Shown: one piece after another, positions 60,456 to 64,000 of the stretch | How the letters are laid out: every line of letters starts with the position of its first letter | How positions within the stretch are numbered: position 1 is the first letter of the stretch | Assembly: GCA_025060105.1 (NCBI GenBank) | Contig: JANXCS010000006.1 | Coordinates: 1 to 64,000 of the forward strand | Origin: Pseudothermotoga sp. | GTDB lineage: Bacteria > Thermotogota > Thermotogae > Thermotogales > DSM-5069 | Direction: 5' to 3' | Length of the DNA stretch: 64,000 nt | Made by a program: the position numbers and the translations under genes | Notes under the pieces: model-generated | Told to the model about the DNA's origin: nothing | The model's database searches: none | The model's input: the letters and a program-made list of their open reading frames with translations, nothing else

Positions 60456-61954
60456 CGATACACCTCCACAGGAAGTTTTCCGGCAGGTTTTATTTCACCG
60501 AGTAACACTCTCATGAGAGCTCTTTGAGAGACCATTTCGTAACCATAGGTGCAAACGCTGGAAGATTCTATCAAGCAACAATCATAGGGGTTGCGAAGAG
60601 CGACCATCAAAACTTTCTTGAAATTCTTGCGTACACGATACAGTTGTTCCTTCTGCCAACTCGAAAGGTGTGCATTTTCAGTGAAGACAACACATTTTTC
60701 TCCCTCTACGATCTCCGTTCCCTCCTCCAAAGTGGAAAGTTTGCTGTTGAACATCCTCGAGAGTTCCTTCGCTACCCAAGGAATACCTACATCGGATTCT
60801 TGAACTTGAACCAATCTACTCAATTTGACGGTGAACACATGATCATGTTTGTTCAGCTTCAGCGGTAGCATGCCATCTCGATCGCTGACGAGAGTGATTG
60901 AACTTTCTGCCACTTCCTGCATGGTTTTTTCGTGTTCCACACCGAAATGTATTTCCTCAGGCAACTGTTTGATCGAAAACTTTTCTTTGAACCAACGAAT
61001 CCTCTCCAAAGATTCCATGAGCCTTTTTTGTAAAATCGGCTCTTGCTCTATCTTTTTCAACAAAGTTTTCTTCGCTGAAATCTGAGCTTCAGGTTCGTGA
61101 CAAACCGTTAAGACGTCGATACCGGCCTCGAAGGACCTCACAACCGCTTCTTCCACCGTCATGTTCTTCACGATACCACCCATTAGAAGATCGTCCGCAA
61201 CAGCTATTTTAGTGTATCCGAGCTTCTTTCTCAGAAGCTCTGTCACGATTTCAAACGATACTGTGGCGGGTTGTTTGGTTGGTTGAAGCTTTGGAAGGTA
61301 TATGTGCGAGGGCATGATGGTGTCTATACCTTCCTCGATCAGCAGTTTGAAAGGAATGAGCTCCCACTTTTCGAGTTGTTCAAGACTTTTGTCGAGTGTT
61401 GGCATCTCCAAGTGTGCATCCAAAGAAACGCTTCCTTTGCCTGGAAAATGCTTCGCGCAGGCTGCCACGTTTTCTTCTTTTAACCCTTCGTAAAAGCGTA
61501 ACGCGAATTTGGCAACAATCTCGGCTCTGTCCGAAAAACTCCTCACTCCAATTCCAGGATTGTTCGGATTATCGTTGATATCAACCACTGGTGCGAGATT
61601 CCAACTCACACCAACAGCCCTCATTTCACGAGCCAAAACTTTCGCAACCTTGTAGGCGTTGCCCTCGTTGTCGGTAGCCGCGATGGCCATCGCTCCGGGA
61701 GAAACGGAGAAACCTTCTCTGAAGCGTGTCACAATACCTCCCTCTTGATCCACAGCGAAGATGACATCGTTACCCAGCACTGATCTAACTTGCTTCACCA
61801 AATTGAGCACTTGTTTCGGTCTTTCCACGTTTCTTGCGAAGAGGATCACGAATCCTGGTTTGACGATTCTCAACACTTTCAACGTCTCTTCGTCGACTTC
61901 TTTGCCTTTGATACCTATCAAAAAAAGCTGACCGACCATTCCATCGAGGTCCAT
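60452..61954 (-). CDS. nagZ: Beta-N-acetylglucosaminidase, glycoside hydrolase family 3 (NagZ-like)
   Basis: Hydrolase of 500 residues, longer than E. coli NagZ because of a C-terminal domain. The catalytic barrel has FAVDQEGGIVTRFREG, CAKHFPGKGSVSLDAHLEMP with the NagZ Asp/His dyad loop, and VADDLLMGG holding the nucleophile aspartate. No signal peptide is seen, so it acts inside the cell on imported muropeptides, releasing GlcNAc. It is the first gene of the recycling operon. Confidence 0.93.
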   Translation of the reverse strand: MDLDGMVGQLFLIGIKGKEVDEETLKVLRIVKPGFVILFARNVERPKQVLNLVKQVRSVLGNDVIFAVDQEGGIVTRFREGFSVSPGAMAIAATDNEGNAYKVAKVLAREMRAVGVSWNLAPVVDINDNPNNPGIGVRSFSDRAEIVAKFALRFYEGLKEENVAACAKHFPGKGSVSLDAHLEMPTLDKSLEQLEKWELIPFKLLIEEGIDTIMPSHIYLPKLQPTKQPATVSFEIVTELLRKKLGYTKIAVADDLLMGGIVKNMTVEEAVVRSFEAGIDVLTVCHEPEAQISAKKTLLKKIEQEPILQKRLMESLERIRWFKEKFSIKQLPEEIHFGVEHEKTMQEVAESSITLVSDRDGMLPLKLNKHDHVFTVKLSRLVQVQESDVGIPWVAKELSRMFNSKLSTLEEGTEIVEGEKCVVFTENAHLSSWQKEQLYRVRKNFKKVLMVALRNPYDCCLIESSSVCTYGYEMVSQRALMRVLLGEIKPAGKLPVEVYR

Positions 61955-62054
61955 TCAAACCACCTCGCTCTTTGATTATACACCCATTGAATTTGTTGTC
62001 CTTACATTGAGTTTTTAAATGGTATAAAATAAAGACAAGGAAGGTGTATTCACT

Positions 62055-62852
62055 GTGAACTTTCTTGTGCTCTTAAAACAGGTTCCAGACACAGAAAAAG
62101 TGAAAATAGATCCAGTCACAGGAGCAATGATCAGAGAGGGCCTCGATATCACGATGAATCCACTCGATGCTCACGCACTGGAGTTGGCAGTGTCTCTGAA
62201 AGAAAGAGTGGGAGGAAGAGTGGTTGTTTTAAGCATGGGACCAATGAACACGATCGATGTGCTGAAAGACGCTGTGGCACTCGGCGCAGATAGAGCGATT
62301 CTTCTGAGTGATCCCGCACTCGCAGGTTCAGACACCTGGGTGACGAGCCTGGCCCTTGCAAGAACGATTCGCAACCTTAAGATCGATTTCGACCTTCTCT
62401 TATGTGGAGAAAAGTCCACCGACGGTGAAACTGGTCAAGTCGGTGTGGAGTTGGCGATATTGTTGGGTTTACCCGTTTTGACTTATGTTTCAGAACTCGT
62501 CGAAGTTGGTACAAGTTCAGTGATTGTGAAACGTTCTGTGGAAGATGCCCATGAAATTTGGAGAGTTCCATTACCTTCTTGTTTGTGCGTGTTGAAAAGT
62601 GTTGCAGAACCAAGATTACCCACCTTGGGGGGAAAGAAGAGAGCAATGAATTCTAATATTGAAACCTATGGAATCAAGGACGTTGGGCTCGAGCCTGAAG
62701 AGGTTGGATTGAAGGGCTCTCCTACCCGTGTTGTGAAAGTGTTCAATACCAAGGTCTCTCGTTCTTGCAAGTTGTATTCAGACAGAGAAGTCGTTCGGGG
62801 GATCGAACGCGTTTTAGAACTCATCAAACTGTCACTGGAAGGTGGCTTGTGA
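62055..62852 (+). CDS. etfB: Electron transfer flavoprotein beta subunit
   Basis: Protein of 265 residues. VLLKQVPDTEKVKIDP is the usual EtfB opening, NPLDAHALELAVSLKE and VALGADRAILLSDPA follow, and LCGEKSTDGETGQVGVELA is the conserved AMP/FAD-binding stretch with the TGQVGVELA motif. Its C-terminal RAMNSNIETYGIKDVGLEPE suggests the second FAD site of bifurcating Etfs, but I cannot verify it. It starts at GTG behind AAGGTG. etfA overlaps by one base. Confidence 0.94.
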   Translation: MNFLVLLKQVPDTEKVKIDPVTGAMIREGLDITMNPLDAHALELAVSLKERVGGRVVVLSMGPMNTIDVLKDAVALGADRAILLSDPALAGSDTWVTSLALARTIRNLKIDFDLLLCGEKSTDGETGQVGVELAILLGLPVLTYVSELVEVGTSSVIVKRSVEDAHEIWRVPLPSCLCVLKSVAEPRLPTLGGKKRAMNSNIETYGIKDVGLEPEEVGLKGSPTRVVKVFNTKVSRSCKLYSDREVVRGIERVLELIKLSLEGGL

Positions 62853-63817
62853 TGATCTTTGTCCTCAACCACAGGGTGGATCGCAACAGTTTTGAATTAA
62901 TCTCCAAGGCGAGGAAGCTTGCGGATAAAGTTTCCACTAAACTCGCTTTTTTATTGATGTCTTGCTCGAAAGATGGAGTAGAAAATCTGAAACGTTTTGG
63001 GCCTGACTTGATCATCTTGGCATTACATGAGAGATTCAAAAGGTTCTCCATCGATCCATTCCTTTCGGCATCGAGCAAAATCATTGAAAAGTACTCACCT
63101 TCGATCGTTTTGGCACCAGCGACAACCTTTGGAAGGACCTTGATGCCCGCGTTGGCAGCGATATTTCGCACCGGTTTGACTGCCGATTGCACCGATCTCG
63201 ATATCGACGCAGACGGGAACCTCCTTCAAACCAGACCAGCGATAGGTGGAAACGTCATGGCGACTATAATGACGCCATCGCACCGACCACAGATGGCGAC
63301 GGTTAGACCCGGTGTGTTTGAGATGAGCGAATGCGATGAGAGAAACACCATCATTTTGGAGGAAAAGATCGACGATGTGTATGACAGATGTGAACTTCTT
63401 TCTGTAGAGTCCAAAGAAGCTGGTGCTAGGCTTGAAGAAGCCGAAATCATTGTCTCGGTAGGTAAAGGTCTTCGCAAGAAGGAAAACGTCGAGCTGGCTT
63501 TCAAACTTGCGAAACTTGTGAAAGGCGCAGTGGGAGCTTCGAGAGCTGTTGTGGATGCGAAATGGCTTTCTCACGATCATCAAGTGGGACTGAGTGGTAA
63601 AACTGTCAAGCCTAAGATTTACATGGCTGTTGGTATCTCGGGAGCAGTTCAGCATCTTGCAGGCATGCAGACATCAAAAATTATTGTTGCGATCAATAAA
63701 GACAAATACGCACCCATTTTCAAGATCGCAGACATAGGCATCGTGGCAGACGCATGTTGGGCACTGAGTGAGCTCATAAAGCAATTGGAGCGTGATATGG
63801 ATGGAATTAATGAATGA
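62852..63817 (+). CDS. etfA: Electron transfer flavoprotein alpha subunit
   Basis: Protein of 321 residues carrying the main FAD. The N-terminal domain holds VLAPATTFGRTLMPALAAIF and LTADCTDLDIDADGN; the FAD domain at the end holds GKGLRKKENVELAFKLAK, VGASRAVVDAKWL, QVGLSGKTVKPKIYMAVGISGAVQH and DIGIVADAC. There is no N-terminal ferredoxin domain as in some longer EtfA proteins. The ATG overlaps etfB (TGATG). The next gene begins within its last 17 bases. Confidence 0.95.
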   Translation: MIFVLNHRVDRNSFELISKARKLADKVSTKLAFLLMSCSKDGVENLKRFGPDLIILALHERFKRFSIDPFLSASSKIIEKYSPSIVLAPATTFGRTLMPALAAIFRTGLTADCTDLDIDADGNLLQTRPAIGGNVMATIMTPSHRPQMATVRPGVFEMSECDERNTIILEEKIDDVYDRCELLSVESKEAGARLEEAEIIVSVGKGLRKKENVELAFKLAKLVKGAVGASRAVVDAKWLSHDHQVGLSGKTVKPKIYMAVGISGAVQHLAGMQTSKIIVAINKDKYAPIFKIADIGIVADACWALSELIKQLERDMDGINE

Positions 63818-64000
63818 GCTTGCAGAAATAGTTGGCGTTGAAAATGTCAAATGTGATCCTGAAGAGCTTGAGAAGTACTCCCACGATGAAACCAGTGGTA
63901 TCGAATGGCAAATGCCTTCAGCGGTGGTTTTTCCAACTGATACCGAACAAGTGTCAAAGGTTTTGAGGTGGGCAAATCAAAGGAAGATTCCTGTGGTTCC
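63801..64000 (+). CDS. GlcD-type FAD-linked oxidase, partial (probable lactate dehydrogenase)
   Basis: First 66 residues only; the gene runs off the window. The start ELMNELAEIVGVENV, then YSHDETSGIEWQMPSAVVFP and TEQVSKVLRWANQRKIPVVP, are the beginning of the FAD-binding PCMH domain of GlcD/D-lactate dehydrogenases. It begins inside the end of etfA. The order etfB-etfA-oxidase is that of the electron-confurcating lactate dehydrogenase of acetogens (LctBCD), so a similar complex is likely. Another 2-hydroxyacid is possible as substrate. Confidence 0.85.
   Translation, partial: MELMNELAEIVGVENVKCDPEELEKYSHDETSGIEWQMPSAVVFPTDTEQVSKVLRWANQRKIPVV

Overview
The window looks like a chromosomal segment of a thermophilic member of the Thermotogota, most likely Pseudothermotoga-like. 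This is inferred from gene content: a toga-type outer-membrane protein, many ABC and TRAP sugar or peptide transporters, a large Alu-containing SRP RNA, an apt-pgi-small gene-coaE neighbourhood, and an Argonaute-bearing CRISPR locus known from Marinitoga and Thermotoga profunda. No ribosomal RNA is present and no insertion sequence was recognised.

Positions 1-14177 form one CRISPR-Cas locus. A 36-bp-repeat array lies at the left edge (5 repeats seen). A single leftward operon of 13 genes faces it: CARF effector, cas10/csm1, csm2, csm3, csm4, csm5, an extra RAMP protein, a YdjM/DUF457-like membrane-hydrolase homologue, cas6, a TPR-primase-polymerase (CAPP-like), cas1, cas2 and a Marinitoga-type Argonaute with its catalytic residues intact. 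Most junctions overlap by 1-14 bases. This is the most remarkable part of the window: a complete type III-A interference module joined to an adaptation cassette carrying its own DNA polymerase and an Argonaute, plus two poorly explained extra genes.

Positions 14.2-22 kb hold a dicarboxylate/amino-acid symporter, an LPG-synthase-like membrane protein with a GT4 glycosyltransferase, tRNA-Val(CAC), recG, a 50-residue membrane ORF, hpt and a UPF0173 hydrolase. Positions 22-26.7 kb are a heat-shock cluster (dnaK, hsp20, an unusual short Clp ATPase) behind a degenerate CIRCE element and a strong promoter.

Positions 26.7-36 kb are carbohydrate related: a LacI-type regulator, a family-5 solute-binding protein, then a fucose-isomerase-like gene, a TRAP transporter, a DapA-family aldolase and a cupin. 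Positions 36-43 kb carry a lipoprotein, a toga beta-barrel protein, an M18 aminopeptidase, a minimal flagellin, a degenerate M24 protein, a ClpP-class membrane protease and a radical SAM protein. Positions 43.2-48.5 kb are a complete peptide-type ABC transporter operon, followed by the SRP RNA on the other strand.

Positions 48.9-64 kb hold housekeeping and fermentation genes: bL28, apt, pgi, coaE (with an apparent CTG start), a sugar-binding protein, a 3,5-diaminohexanoate dehydrogenase-like gene, an iron alcohol dehydrogenase, tRNA-Ser(CGA) embedded between genes, panC, a GntR-murQ-nagZ peptidoglycan-recycling operon, and etfB-etfA followed by the start of a GlcD-type oxidase, the arrangement of electron-confurcating lactate dehydrogenases.
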